The notes under the pieces were generated by a model. The model did no database searches. It was given only the letters and a program-made list of their open reading frames with translations, and was not told the origin of the DNA. Shown here in pieces: positions 44,809 through 53,836 of a stretch of 63,585 nt of DNA; the stretch's first letter is position 1, and the number at the start of each line of letters is the position of its first letter. Source of the stretch: Paludibacteraceae bacterium. Its GTDB lineage: Bacteria; Bacteroidota; Bacteroidia; Bacteroidales; Paludibacteraceae. A program made the translations under genes and the position numbers. The stretch is taken from NCBI GenBank assembly GCA_017384225.1, contig JAFNUD010000026.1, positions 1-63,585 of the forward strand, given 5' to 3'.

Positions 44809-44816
44809 CAAAAATA
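44809..44816 (-). promoter_or_regulatory. -7 element for the 43962-44777 lipoprotein gene
   Basis: TATTTTTG on the minus strand with CTTG (44840-44837) 20 nt upstream. Confidence 0.55.
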
Positions 44817-44875
44817 CTGCTTTTTTCTGACACCCACAAGAATTTTGAGTTTTTTTAACAAAAAAAAGGCAATTA

Positions 44876-44907
44876 TTTGGTTATTTATAAATATTTTCGT
44901 ACCTTTG
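44876..44907 (+). promoter_or_regulatory. Promoter of the TPR lipoprotein-mutL operon
   Basis: TTTG (44876-44879), 20 nt, TACCTTTG (44900-44907). A leader of about 80 bp precedes the ATG at 44992. Confidence 0.75.
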
Positions 44908-44991
44908 CAGGCGATAAAGTGTGCTTATTGCACGATTTTTGTAGAAACGACTACAAATAAACGACGATAACAAAACAAAATCTATTTTAAT

Positions 44992-46683
44992 ATGAAAAAA
45001 TCATTATTCCTTGTGTCGGCTATTGCTGTTGCAATTCTGACTTCTTGTGGTGGTACTGTTCAGCCAGAGCAAATCACCGTAAATCCAAGCCCATTGACTG
45101 TTGTGGGTAACCAAGTAGAGGCAGAGATTACAGGTACTTTCCCTGTAAAGAAATTTGCTAAGAATGCTGTATTAACTATCACTCCAGTACTCAAGTATGA
45201 GGGTGGCGAAGCTACATCTCAATCTGTAGTTTATGTAGGTGAGAAAGCTAAAGAGAATGGTCAAGTAATTTCTTTCAAAGATGGTGGTAAATACGCTCAA
45301 GTAGCATCTTTTGAGTATGTACCTGCAATGGCTAAATCCGAGCTTTTCTTGCAGATTACTGCTAAGACTGGCAACAAAGTGGAAGAATTGCCTTTGATTA
45401 AAATCGCAGATGGCGTAGTATCTACTGCTAAATTGGTGGTTGCTAACGCAGAAGAGGTGAAACCACAAATCACTGCTGATAAATTCCAACGTATCATCCA
45501 AGAGGTACAAGAGGCTGACATCCGTTTCCTTATCCAACAATCTACTTTGCGCAACTCTGAGCTCAAGAGTCAAGAGATGAAGGATCTTCATGCAGCTATC
45601 AAAGATGCGGACACCACAGCTAACAAGGCTATCAACAAACTTGAGGTAGCAGGTTACGCTTCTCCAGACGGCGATATGGATCTCAACACCAAGTTGGCTG
45701 ACGCTCGCCAAACAAAGGCACAAAAATATTTGCAAAAGCAGCTTAAGAAGGCTAAAGTTGACGCTGAGATCGAGTCTAACGTGACAGCAGAGGACTGGGC
45801 TGGTTTCCAAAAGGCGATGGAGGCAAGCAATATTCAAGACAAAGAGTTGGTTCTTCGCGTGCTCAGCATGTACACCGACCCAGAGGAGCGTGAGGCACAA
45901 ATCAAGAACCTCAGTGCAGTGTACAAGACTATTGCTGATGAGATTTTGCCAGCATTGCGTCGTAGTCGTCTTATCTTGACTACAGACTTGATTGGTAAGT
46001 CTGACGAGGAGATTGCTGCTTTGGCTAAAAACAACCCAAGTGCATTGACTGTAGATGAGTTGCTCTACGCTGCTACTCTCACCCAAGATCTCACAGAGAA
46101 GAGTGCTATTTACGCCAAGGCTACAGAGATTTACCCAGCTGACTACCGTGCTTACAACAACATGGGTATGGTTTACTTCACACAAGGTGATATAGCTAAC
46201 GCTCGTCGTAGTTTTGCTAAGGCACTTCAATTGGATGCTGCTAACCCAGATGTACACTACAACGCAGGTATTGCTGCTTTGGCAGAGAATGACCTCGTAC
46301 AAGCAGAGCAACATCTCGGTAAGGCTGCTGGTACACAAGCTGATTTGAAGGCGGCTATGGGTACCCTCTACACTATGAAGGGTGATTACGCTGCTGCCAA
46401 GGTAGCTTATGGCAATGAGGCTACCAACAACGCTGCTGTTCAACAAATCTTGAACGAGGATTATGCAGCAGCTCGTCAAACTCTTGCTCGCGTAGCTAAG
46501 CCTAATGCTACAACTGCTTACTTGTCTGCAGTTGTAGGTGCTCGCACCAATGATCGCGAAGCTGTATATGCTAACTTGAAGGTAGCAGTAAAGGGCAACG
46601 CACAATTGAAGGCAAAAGCACAAAACGATATTGAGTTTGCTAAATACCAACAAGACGAGCAATTCCAAGCTATCGTTAAGTAA
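44992..46683 (+). CDS. TPR lipoprotein with OmpA-like region, probably highly expressed
   Basis: 563 residues. Lipobox LTSC (C19). An N-terminal beta domain (about 25-150) is followed by a segment resembling an OmpA-type peptidoglycan-binding fold (EVAGYASPDGDMDLNTKLADARQ, about 215-240). TPR units follow from ~375 (YRAYNNMGMVYFTQGDIANARRSFAKALQL and ...NPDVHYNAGIAALAENDLVQAEQHLGKAAG). Codons are strongly biased (GCT, GTA, CAA), which suggests high expression. Family members in Bacteroidales are outer-membrane lipoproteins; anchoring the outer membrane to peptidoglycan is an inference. Its stop overlaps the next start (TAATG). Confidence 0.88.
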   Translation: MKKSLFLVSAIAVAILTSCGGTVQPEQITVNPSPLTVVGNQVEAEITGTFPVKKFAKNAVLTITPVLKYEGGEATSQSVVYVGEKAKENGQVISFKDGGKYAQVASFEYVPAMAKSELFLQITAKTGNKVEELPLIKIADGVVSTAKLVVANAEEVKPQITADKFQRIIQEVQEADIRFLIQQSTLRNSELKSQEMKDLHAAIKDADTTANKAINKLEVAGYASPDGDMDLNTKLADARQTKAQKYLQKQLKKAKVDAEIESNVTAEDWAGFQKAMEASNIQDKELVLRVLSMYTDPEEREAQIKNLSAVYKTIADEILPALRRSRLILTTDLIGKSDEEIAALAKNNPSALTVDELLYAATLTQDLTEKSAIYAKATEIYPADYRAYNNMGMVYFTQGDIANARRSFAKALQLDAANPDVHYNAGIAALAENDLVQAEQHLGKAAGTQADLKAAMGTLYTMKGDYAAAKVAYGNEATNNAAVQQILNEDYAAARQTLARVAKPNATTAYLSAVVGARTNDREAVYANLKVAVKGNAQLKAKAQNDIEFAKYQQDEQFQAIVK

Positions 46684-46922
46684 TGTCGGTTCTTTTTCCA
46701 AAAGTACCCAAACCACGTGGGTGGGATTATCGCCCCATCTACTACGATAAAGAGAAGGAGGCGCGCAAGGAGAAACTTGCGCGTCTTCATCGTGGTTCGT
46801 TTCGTGAGGCACACGAAGCTAATACCTATCATCGCAAAGATCAAACCAAGCGCAAGTCCAAGTTGCTATTTTGGATTGCGTTGTTGGGTTTGTTGATGTT
46901 TGCATTTTATTATCTATTATGA
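46683..46922 (+). CDS. Small basic membrane protein between TPR lipoprotein gene and mutL
   Basis: 79 residues. A basic, Tyr-rich N-terminal part (PKVPKPRGWDYRPIYYDKEKEARKEKLARLHRGSF) and a single C-terminal membrane helix (LLFWIALLGLLMFAFYYLL), so it is probably tail-anchored. Its start overlaps the upstream stop (TAATG) and its stop overlaps the mutL start (ATGA), so the three are translationally coupled. Function unknown. Confidence 0.85.
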   Translation: MSVLFPKVPKPRGWDYRPIYYDKEKEARKEKLARLHRGSFREAHEANTYHRKDQTKRKSKLLFWIALLGLLMFAFYYLL

Positions 46923-48712
46923 GCGATATCATTCACTTGCTTGCGGATAATGTAGCTAACCAGATTGCGGCTGGTGAGGTTATTCAGCGTCCTGCTTCTT
47001 GCCTAAAGGAATTGGTAGAGAACTCGTTGGATGCAGGTGCCACGCATATCCGCGTGATAGTGCGCGATGGTGGCAGGACATTGCTGCAGGTGATTGATAA
47101 CGGCAAGGGAATGAGTCCTGCCGATGCGCGTATGGCGTTTGAGCGTCATGCCACTTCTAAGATTAGTCAAGCGTCCGATCTCTTCCAACTGCGCACAATG
47201 GGTTTTCGTGGCGAAGCGTTGGCAAGTATCTGTGCGGTAGCCCATGTAGAGGTGCATACCCGCAGACCTGAAGATGAGATAGGCACACGCTTAGAGATAG
47301 CGGGGTCAGAGGTCATCGCGCAGGAGTTTGCGCAATGTCCTGTAGGTACGAATATCCGCGTTAAGAATCTCTTCTACAACGTACCAGCTCGTCGTCGATT
47401 CCTCAAGACCGATCAGACGGAAATGCGCAATATCACTACCGAATACCATCGCATCGCGCTGGTGTATCCGCATGTGCAATTCACCTTGGTGAACAACGAC
47501 GAAGTGGTATCTGAATTGCCTGTATGCAGTACGAAACAGCGGATTGAGGCTATTTTTGGCCATTCATCCAAAGCGTTTACAGGAAATCTGGTCGATGTGA
47601 TGGCTAATACAGAATTGGTCAATATCTATGGTTTTGTGGGAAAACCAGAGATGACAGCCAAGAATAGTCAGCAATTTTTCTTCGTCAACGGACGATATAT
47701 GCGTCATCCTTATTTTCACAAGGCTATCTTGACCGCATATTCAGGATTGTTGGCGGCTGACCATACTCCTTCCTATTTTATTTATTTTGACATCCAGCCC
47801 GATGCTATTGATGTCAATATCCACCCTACAAAGACGGAGATTAAGTTTGCCGATGAGCAAGCTATTTTCCAGATTTTGTTGGCTACTGTGCGCGAGGCGT
47901 TGGGCAAGTTCAATATTGCTCCTTCTCTGGATTTTTCGCTGGAGACGCATATAGAGATGCCTGCGTTGTCTGATCAGCCAGCTACTATATCCATGCCTCG
48001 ATTGCAGGTCAACCCTAATTACAATCCATTTAAGCAAACAGCGCAACCAAAAACAGCGGCTACCAATTGGGAGCGGCTCTATCCTTCTGTGCCTGCGGAG
48101 CAATTGGGGATGCAGATAGAGCAAGCCTTGTTTACTTTGCCCGAGATTAACGAGCAAACACCTCTAATGCAGTGGTTAAACAAGTATATTATTGTTCCAT
48201 CTGACAAGGGGCTAATGCTATTGCATCAGCATCGTGTACACGTGGCTATTTTGTATCAAGAGTTGATAGAGCAGTTTAAGCAGCACAAGGGGATGTCGCA
48301 ATCCTTGCTATTTCCAGAGGTGCTTGAACTTACTCATGATGATATGTGTACGATTCAGTCCTTGCAAGATGACCTGCAAGCGATTGGTTTTGCTATGGAC
48401 CAACTCTCTCCTAATGCCTATACTATTACGGCTATACCTGTTCAGTTAGGACAAGCCAACCCTTGCGACACCCTCTTGCAGGTGATTCATCAGGTACAAG
48501 ATACGGGTTCTAATGCCACGCAGCAATGGCGAGAAGCTATGGCGCTCGCATTAGCAGATCGTATGGCTATACCTCTTGGCAAACAACTCAGCGATGTAGA
48601 AATGCGCGATTTGCTCGTTCGATTCTATGAGCATCATTCGTCGCAATATCTCAATAATGGTCAAACTATATATACAATCTTCACGCCCGATGAAATACAG
48701 AAGCGTTTTTAA
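46919..48712 (+). CDS. mutL: DNA mismatch repair protein MutL
   Basis: 597 residues from the ATG at 46919, which overlaps the stop of the previous gene. The GHL ATPase domain is complete: ELVENSLDAGATH (about 34-46), DNGKGMS, TMGFRGEALASI, GTNIRVKNLFYNVPARRRFLK. MutL couples mismatch recognition by MutS to strand removal. In the C-terminal dimerisation domain the metal-binding endonuclease motif DQHAxxExxxxE is changed to HQHRVHVAILYQE: both the Asp and the first Glu are missing. The first residues of the next gene lie inside its end. Confidence 0.95.
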   Translation: MSDIIHLLADNVANQIAAGEVIQRPASCLKELVENSLDAGATHIRVIVRDGGRTLLQVIDNGKGMSPADARMAFERHATSKISQASDLFQLRTMGFRGEALASICAVAHVEVHTRRPEDEIGTRLEIAGSEVIAQEFAQCPVGTNIRVKNLFYNVPARRRFLKTDQTEMRNITTEYHRIALVYPHVQFTLVNNDEVVSELPVCSTKQRIEAIFGHSSKAFTGNLVDVMANTELVNIYGFVGKPEMTAKNSQQFFFVNGRYMRHPYFHKAILTAYSGLLAADHTPSYFIYFDIQPDAIDVNIHPTKTEIKFADEQAIFQILLATVREALGKFNIAPSLDFSLETHIEMPALSDQPATISMPRLQVNPNYNPFKQTAQPKTAATNWERLYPSVPAEQLGMQIEQALFTLPEINEQTPLMQWLNKYIIVPSDKGLMLLHQHRVHVAILYQELIEQFKQHKGMSQSLLFPEVLELTHDDMCTIQSLQDDLQAIGFAMDQLSPNAYTITAIPVQLGQANPCDTLLQVIHQVQDTGSNATQQWREAMALALADRMAIPLGKQLSDVEMRDLLVRFYEHHSSQYLNNGQTIYTIFTPDEIQKRF

Positions 48713-49514
48713 TAGTGCCCTATTGTGCCTTTTTTGTCTGTTGGCAGCTTGTGCTCCTAAGGAAACTACTCTTGTTATTTTGCACACCAACGATACGCAC
48801 TCGCAGATCGAACCTATTGCTCCAGGCAAGCGGGATGGCAATCATGCGGGCTATGCTCGCCGTATGGGACTCATAGAGCAAGAACGGAGTGCTCATCCAG
48901 ATCTTCTCTTGCTGGACGCAGGCGATTTTAGCCAAGGAACGCCATATTTCAACTTCTATCACGGACGTATAGAAGTGGAAGCCATGAACCGAATGGGATA
49001 CGATGCTATCACGCTCGGCAATCATGAGTTTGACTATGGAGTGGACACTTTGGCAGCGGTATTGAAAGATGCTTCTTTTGCAGTAGTGTCTTCCAACTAT
49101 GATGTACGAGGCACTGCTTTAGAGGGTATTGTCAAGCCCTACCATATCCTTACGCGCGCGGGCGTGCGCATAGGTATATTAGGTATAGGCATTCATCCTG
49201 AAGGATTGATATCCACTAAGAACTTTGCTTCTATTCGCTATTTAGAACCTATTGCAGCGGCTCAAATGGTGGCTACAGAGCTCAAGACAACGCATCATTG
49301 CGACTTAGTGATTTGCCTTAGCCATCAAGGAACGCATGTGGATGAGACGCTCGCCAAACAGACAAATCACATTGATGTGATTATCGGTGGGCACACACAT
49401 AAAGTAGTAGAAAATCTATATGTCGAAAACCTCGACGGAAAACCCGTTTTACTTGCTCAAATGGGCAAATCTGGAGCCCGAATAGGTAAAATAACACTCA
49501 AAATGGGCAAATAA
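48690..49514 (+). CDS. Lipoprotein metallophosphoesterase, 5'-nucleotidase N-terminal type
   Basis: 274 residues from the ATG at 48690, which starts a clean lipoprotein signal (MKYRSVFNSALLCLFCLLAAC, C21) and overlaps mutL by 23 bp. Metal-site motifs in order: HTNDTHSQIEP, DAGDFSQGTPYF, GNHEFDYG, LSHQG and GGHTHKVVEN. The C-terminal substrate domain of UshA-type 5'-nucleotidases is absent, so this is the catalytic domain only. It probably hydrolyses nucleotides or related phosphoesters at the cell envelope. Last gene of the operon starting at 44992. Confidence 0.93.
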   Translation: MKYRSVFNSALLCLFCLLAACAPKETTLVILHTNDTHSQIEPIAPGKRDGNHAGYARRMGLIEQERSAHPDLLLLDAGDFSQGTPYFNFYHGRIEVEAMNRMGYDAITLGNHEFDYGVDTLAAVLKDASFAVVSSNYDVRGTALEGIVKPYHILTRAGVRIGILGIGIHPEGLISTKNFASIRYLEPIAAAQMVATELKTTHHCDLVICLSHQGTHVDETLAKQTNHIDVIIGGHTHKVVENLYVENLDGKPVLLAQMGKSGARIGKITLKMGK

Positions 49515-49535
49515 GTACACAAATATGCCAAAAAA

Positions 49536-49567
49536 TTTGCATATTCCAAAAAAAAGTAGTTACTTTG
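49536..49567 (+). promoter_or_regulatory. Promoter of acpP-fabF
   Basis: TTTG (49536-49539), 20 nt, TTACTTTG (49560-49567), 63 bp before acpP. Confidence 0.65.
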
Positions 49568-49629
49568 CAGTCGATTTCGCTTGAAAGAATAAAAAATAAA
49601 TATAATTAACAACTAAAAAAATTGTAATT

Positions 49630-49866
49630 ATGTCAGCAATTGAATCAAAAGTAAAAGCAATTATCGTTGATAAATTGGGCGTAGAAGAATCTCAAGTTAC
49701 TCCAGAGGCAAGCTTCACTGCAGATCTCAACGCAGACTCTCTTGACACTGTAGAGTTGATTATGGAATTCGAGAAAGAATTTGGAATTTCTATTCCAGAT
49801 GAGGATACTCAAAAAATCAACTGTGTAAAAGACGTTATTGATTACATTGAGAAACTTCAAGCATAA
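49630..49866 (+). CDS. acpP: Acyl carrier protein
   Basis: 78 residues. Phosphopantetheine site [11 protein letters not shown] (Ser at about 37), acidic helices throughout, closing IDYIEKLQA. It carries growing acyl chains in fatty acid synthesis. It is followed after 72 bp by fabF, the usual pairing. Full family length; the start is unambiguous. Confidence 0.97.
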   Translation: MSAIESKVKAIIVDKLGVEESQVTPEASFTADLNADSLDTVELIMEFEKEFGISIPDEDTQKINCVKDVIDYIEKLQA

Positions 49867-49938
49867 GTTATCACGATTTTAGACTTTTATCATTGACGAG
49901 TTTGTAGAAAAATCTACAAACTCGTTAGGTGTTTGTAT

Positions 49939-51198
49939 ATGCAACAAAAACGAGTAGTAGTAACTGGAATTGGTATGGTCACTTCATTGGGAAATGATGT
50001 GGCTACTACGTGGCACCAACTTCTTCAGGGAACAAGTGGTGCTGGTGCTATTACTCATTTTGATGCTACAAAGTTCAATACTCGCTTTGCATGTGAAGTG
50101 AAAGATTTAGACATGACAGGATTGCTTGATGCCAAAGAAGTCAAACGTTATGATCGCTATCTTCACTATGCTATTAAGTCGGCCGAGGAGGCTATTACGG
50201 ATGCGCAGTTTGAAGCCCATCCGACTGACGCTTTGCGCTACGGAGTCATTTATGGTAGCGGTATGGGCGGAATCAACACGCTTGATGTTAACATTGCAGG
50301 TTTTGGTGCGGGCGATGGTACACCTCGCTATAGTCCATTCTTTATCCCTATGATTATCACCAATATGGCAGCGGGTATACTCGCAATGCGCTATGGTTTT
50401 AAGGGTGTGAATTTTGCCACAACCACCGCATGTGCTTCTGCAGCTCACGCTATTGCTAATGCCTGCTATCAGATTCGTATGGGCTTAGCAGACGTGATAC
50501 TCACAGGAGGCAGCGAAGCCGCCATAGAGGTGTCAGGAGTAGCGGGTTTCAATGCGCTACGTGCCATGTCCACTCGCAATCAATCGCCTCAAACAGCATG
50601 TCGTCCATTCTCTGCTTCGCGTGATGGATTTGTATTGGGAGAGGGTGCTGGCACGCTGGTATTAGAGGAATACGAACATGCCAAAGCACGAGGTGCACAT
50701 ATATATGCTGAGCTTGTGGGAATTGGTCTTACTGCAGATGCCTACCACCTCACGGCTTCCGACCCAGAGGGTACTGGCGTTAAGAATGCCATGCAAATTG
50801 CTCTCAATGAGGCAGGAATCACACCACAAGTGGTAGATTATATCAACACGCATGGTACTGCCACTCCTATCGGCGATATAGCTGAAGTGAAAGCGATACA
50901 AGAGGTCTTTGGCACACATGCTTATAATATCAATATCACGTCATCAAAATCCATGTTGGGTCACACTATGGGCTCAGCAGGAGCGATTGAAGCGATTGTG
51001 TCGATTCTATCTATGCAGCATAGCGTAGTCACTCCTACCATTAACCATGAGCCAGGAGATGAAGATCCTAACATCGACTATCGACTCAAATTTACATTCA
51101 ACCAAGCTCAGCCACGCCATATACAATATGCTATGAGCAACAACTACGGTTTTGGCGGACAAAACGCATGTTTGATCTTCAAAAACCCCAATCAATAG
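49939..51198 (+). CDS. fabF: 3-oxoacyl-ACP synthase II
   Basis: 419 residues from the ATG at 49939 (MQQKRVVVTGIGMVTSLG). The condensing enzyme that elongates acyl-ACP with malonyl-ACP. Catalytic triad: Cys in TTACASAAHAI (about 163), His in NTHGTATPIGD (about 303) and His in LGHTMGSAGAIEA (about 340). C-terminal NNYGFGGQNAC is present. It shares a transcript with acpP by inference. A weak hairpin GGGC-TTT-GCCC follows at about 51222-51232. Confidence 0.97.
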   Translation: MQQKRVVVTGIGMVTSLGNDVATTWHQLLQGTSGAGAITHFDATKFNTRFACEVKDLDMTGLLDAKEVKRYDRYLHYAIKSAEEAITDAQFEAHPTDALRYGVIYGSGMGGINTLDVNIAGFGAGDGTPRYSPFFIPMIITNMAAGILAMRYGFKGVNFATTTACASAAHAIANACYQIRMGLADVILTGGSEAAIEVSGVAGFNALRAMSTRNQSPQTACRPFSASRDGFVLGEGAGTLVLEEYEHAKARGAHIYAELVGIGLTADAYHLTASDPEGTGVKNAMQIALNEAGITPQVVDYINTHGTATPIGDIAEVKAIQEVFGTHAYNINITSSKSMLGHTMGSAGAIEAIVSILSMQHSVVTPTINHEPGDEDPNIDYRLKFTFNQAQPRHIQYAMSNNYGFGGQNACLIFKNPNQ

Positions 51199-51268
51199 CC
51201 ATTGACAACAACCGAAAAAAAGGGCTTTGCCCGATTTATATATTAACTGTTTTATTTTTTAAGGTATT

Positions 51269-51463
51269 ATGATTACAACTAAAATTGGTGAGAACGCAGG
51301 TTTGATCTGGAATGCGCTACAAGGTGGTGCTCTCACACTCAAGGCTTTGAAGAAAGCTACAAAATTGAAAAACGATGAACTTTACCTCGCTTTGGGTTGG
51401 TTGGCTCGCGAAGATAAAGTATCTTTCACAGAGGGTGAAGATTTGACTATCACTCTTCTTTAA
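51269..51463 (+). CDS. Small winged helix-turn-helix protein (DUF2582 type)
   Basis: 64 residues. The whole chain fits one winged helix: GENAGLIWNALQGGALTLKALKKATKLKNDELYLALGWLAREDKV, then a short wing (SFTEGEDLTITLL). Proteins of this size and sequence are common in Bacteroidetes and are thought to bind DNA, but targets are not known. It is followed by a hairpin terminator. Confidence 0.88.
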   Translation: MITTKIGENAGLIWNALQGGALTLKALKKATKLKNDELYLALGWLAREDKVSFTEGEDLTITLL

Positions 51464-51470
51464 TTCCGAT

Positions 51471-51505
51471 AGGGCTGCTGAGCATTGCTTGGCAGCCTTA
51501 TTTTC
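51471..51505 (+). terminator. Terminator after the winged-helix gene
   Basis: GGCTGC (51473-51478) pairs with GCAGCC (51492-51497), followed by TTATTTT. Confidence 0.55.
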
Positions 51506-51565
51506 CCTATCTGCACCATACAATAACCACACAATAACCATACAATAACCATACTATTCGTCACT

Positions 51566-52606
51566 ATGACTATCGCTATTGTAGGCGCATCAGGCGCCGT
51601 TGGACAAGAACTCCTTAAGATTTTGGCAGAACGCCAATTCCCAGTTACTCAACTTCGACTATTTGGTTCCGCACGCTCTGCGGGCTCTACATATACTTTC
51701 TGCAGCAAGGAATACACTGTCGAACTGCTCCAGCACGGCGATCTCTTCAAGGGTATCGACATCGCTTTTGTCTCGGCGGGCGGTTCTGTGTCTAAGGAAT
51801 ACGCTGAGGACATCACCCGCCACGGCGCTATCATGATTGACAACTCCTCTGCCTTCCGCATGGACGAGGAGGTACCTCTCGTTGTACCAGAGCTTAACGC
51901 AGACGACATCCAGCAGGCTCTCCAAGAGGGAGGTAAGCGTATCATTGCTAATCCCAACTGTACTACCATTATCATGGCGGTTTGCTTGAAGGCGATTGAG
52001 CAGCTCTCGCACATCAAGCGTGTGCATGTATCTTCTTATCAATCAGCTTCTGGAGCAGGAGCTTCGGCTATGGCAGAATTAGAAGAGCAATACCGTCAGG
52101 CTATCCATGGTGAAGAGGTTACACATTCAAAATTCCCTTACCAATTGGCATATAATCTCATCCCTCAGATTGATGTTTTTGGCGATGATGATTATACGAA
52201 AGAGGAGTTGAAGATGTACCATGAAACGCGCAAAATCATGCACTCGGATATTGCCGTTTCTGCCACTTGTGTGCGTGTACCCTCTTTGCGCGCTCACTCG
52301 GAGGCTGTTTGGGTAGAGACGGAGCATCCGCTCAGTCCTGAGCAAGTGCGCGAAGCACTCAGCAAGGCCGAAGGCGTACAAGTAATGGACAACCCTGCTC
52401 TTAATTCAAAATTCAAAATTCAAAATTCGGAATTCCCCTACCCTATGCCATTGTATTTGAGTGGTACAGATGATGTGTATGTGGGTCGTATCCGCAAGGA
52501 TTTAGCCAATGAGAATGGTATCACCTTCTGGTGTGTAGGCGATCAGATACGCAAAGGTGCAGCGCTCAACGCGGTGCAGATTGCCGAGAAAATCATTTTA
52601 GAGTAA
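51566..52606 (+). CDS. asd: Aspartate-semialdehyde dehydrogenase
   Basis: 346 residues. It reduces aspartyl phosphate to aspartate semialdehyde for lysine/diaminopimelate, threonine and methionine synthesis. NADP site [14 protein letters not shown] (7-20); catalytic Cys in NPNCTTIIM (about 130); [13 protein letters not shown] (about 158-170); catalytic His in [11 protein letters not shown] (about 244-246). Odd feature: residues ~280-291 ([11 protein letters not shown]) are encoded by an AATTCAAA microsatellite (52403-52435) and look like an insertion in a surface loop. The final [14 protein letters not shown] is intact, so the enzyme is probably active. Confidence 0.95.
   Translation: MTIAIVGASGAVGQELLKILAERQFPVTQLRLFGSARSAGSTYTFCSKEYTVELLQHGDLFKGIDIAFVSAGGSVSKEYAEDITRHGAIMIDNSSAFRMDEEVPLVVPELNADDIQQALQEGGKRIIANPNCTTIIMAVCLKAIEQLSHIKRVHVSSYQSASGAGASAMAELEEQYRQAIHGEEVTHSKFPYQLAYNLIPQIDVFGDDDYTKEELKMYHETRKIMHSDIAVSATCVRVPSLRAHSEAVWVETEHPLSPEQVREALSKAEGVQVMDNPALNSKFKIQNSEFPYPMPLYLSGTDDVYVGRIRKDLANENGITFWCVGDQIRKGAALNAVQIAEKIILE
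52403..52435. repeat. 8-bp tandem repeat inside asd
   Basis: Three units of AATTCAAA plus AATTC, then GGAATTC. The 33 bp stay in frame and add about 11 residues. A change by one 8-bp unit would shift the frame. Confidence 0.9.
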
Positions 52607-52749
52607 GAATAGGTTATCCTATCTTCTGACAAATTGCTTAAGCAGTAGCTCTTTTTGGGGGTGCACCATGCAATCAACGATCTCCCACGGGTTTGTAACG
52701 GGTTATTGACGGGTTCGTAGGACTATCCATGGACTATCTAAAACATGAA

Positions 52750-52830
52750 AACCGCCCTTGTGGGGCGGTTGGTGTGGATAGCAAAATGGGGCGTTGTACA
52801 AATGCCAAATGGTGCGTGGTGCGAATGAGA
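52750..52830 (+). repeat. AACCGCCC-type hairpin repeat, copy 1
   Basis: AACCGCCC (52750-52757) pairs with GGGCGGTT (52763-52770) over TTGTG, followed by GGTGTGGATA...CAAATGG. Other copies at about 53643, 54707, 56244 and 57347, all plus strand. Upstream at about 52685-52720 lie three imperfect ACGGGTT units. Confidence 0.85.
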
Positions 52831-52833
52831 ATG

Positions 52834-53477
52834 TTACACCAAGGAGACATCAGCATCAATCACAAATATGGCTAAACCATTATCAGATGCTAATACATTT
52901 TTGGGTTTAATATCACTCAACAAGTAATATCCATTTGAGAAAACACCATCTCTATCTTGTGGCTTGAACCCGCGAGATTTCATATATGCGAGAATCTCTT
53001 CTACCGTAGCGAAACGCACATTATCTACAAATGGTTGTGTGAATACAGGATAAGCATTACTTTCACTCATCACATGAAACCCCACGAACCGCAATGCAAT
53101 GTGTGGGAATAAGTGGTTGTATAACTCAACTCTATTTAATAGTTTTAGTATATCTCCACCAACATGCATGAGATTATTCATTTTATAGACCAAGTTTGTG
53201 GTGGGATCAATCCAATTCTCGCTTTCGTTACCACTTTGGAATAACAACAAATGTCGCTCTTTTGCAAAAGCGCCAAACATATCTACAACACAATGGTTTT
53301 CCCTTGCCCATTGTATTGCTACTGGAAATTGCTCAAATCGAGAAAGACCTACCAGGAGGTTTCGTAGGCTTTGTGCATTTGGTTGTGATGCTGAATCTCC
53401 CATTGGTAATCGATCGTTCTTTGAGATTGCTGAGCTAACCACTCTTGTGCATTATTTAAATAATCCGTTGCACTCAT
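52834..53477 (-). pseudogene. Polyvalent-protein-kinase-like domain gene, frameshifted near its 5' end
   Basis: The main frame (52834-53442, 202 residues from a GTG) carries a kinase-like core: WARENHCVVDMFGAF, LVYKMNNLMHVGG (VAIK-like Lys), LFPHIALRFVGFH, LSDIKPKNVL (catalytic-loop-like D-x-K-x-x-N) and FVIDADV (DFG-like). It matches the 'putative polyvalent protein kinase' type found in phage and mobile-element proteins. The likely true start is the ATG at 53477, 26 bp after a good promoter. That frame gives 42 residues (MSATDYLNNAQEWLAQQ...) and hits TAG at 53349, where the kinase frame overlaps it. So one indel in 53350-53440 probably broke the gene. Confidence 0.65.
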
Positions 53478-53502
53478 TAGTACATCATCCTTATTTTTTC
53501 TG

Positions 53503-53533
53503 CAAAGGTAGTAATTTTCTATTAATCAACAAA
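53503..53533 (-). promoter_or_regulatory. Promoter of the kinase-like gene
   Basis: Minus strand: TTTG (53533-53530), 19 nt, TACCTTTG (53510-53503). It supports the ATG at 53477. Confidence 0.7.
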
Positions 53534-53642
53534 ATAAAAATGAAAAAATACACTTTTCCAACATGTTTTTTTATGATTTTTACACTTTTCCAACATTATC
53601 TTGGCATTTTCTGACACTTTTCCAACTATATATAATTGCACC

Positions 53643-53710
53643 CAACCGCCTTGTGGAGCGGTTGGTGTAAATGAGGCAAATGGTTCGTGTACAAATGTCA
53701 ATTGCGGTTA
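53643..53710 (+). repeat. AACCGCCC-type hairpin repeat, copy 2
   Basis: CAACCGC (53643-53649) pairs with GCGGTTG (53658-53664), followed by GTGTAAATGAGGCAAATGG and TACAAATG, as in copy 1. The rest of the 359-bp gap (53478-53836) holds the kinase promoter and two copies of ACACTTTTCCAACAT/A near 53550-53625. Confidence 0.8.
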
Positions 53711-53836
53711 GTACAATTACCAAAGGGTGCGCGGAGCGAAACTCTACAGATACATAATCGAATATAACATTCAATACCCTTCTACTTTACACATAGTTAT
53801 ATTAGCGTTTAATGGGGTACGCATCCACACATTGAG

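Noticed and set aside
45172-46812. 546-codon open frame on the minus strand
   Set aside because: It is the mirror of the strongly codon-biased TPR lipoprotein gene; no family is recognised and it lacks a promoter.
48627-48690. Longer start for the metallophosphoesterase
   Set aside because: It would put 21 polar residues in front of a perfect lipoprotein signal peptide and deepen the overlap with mutL.
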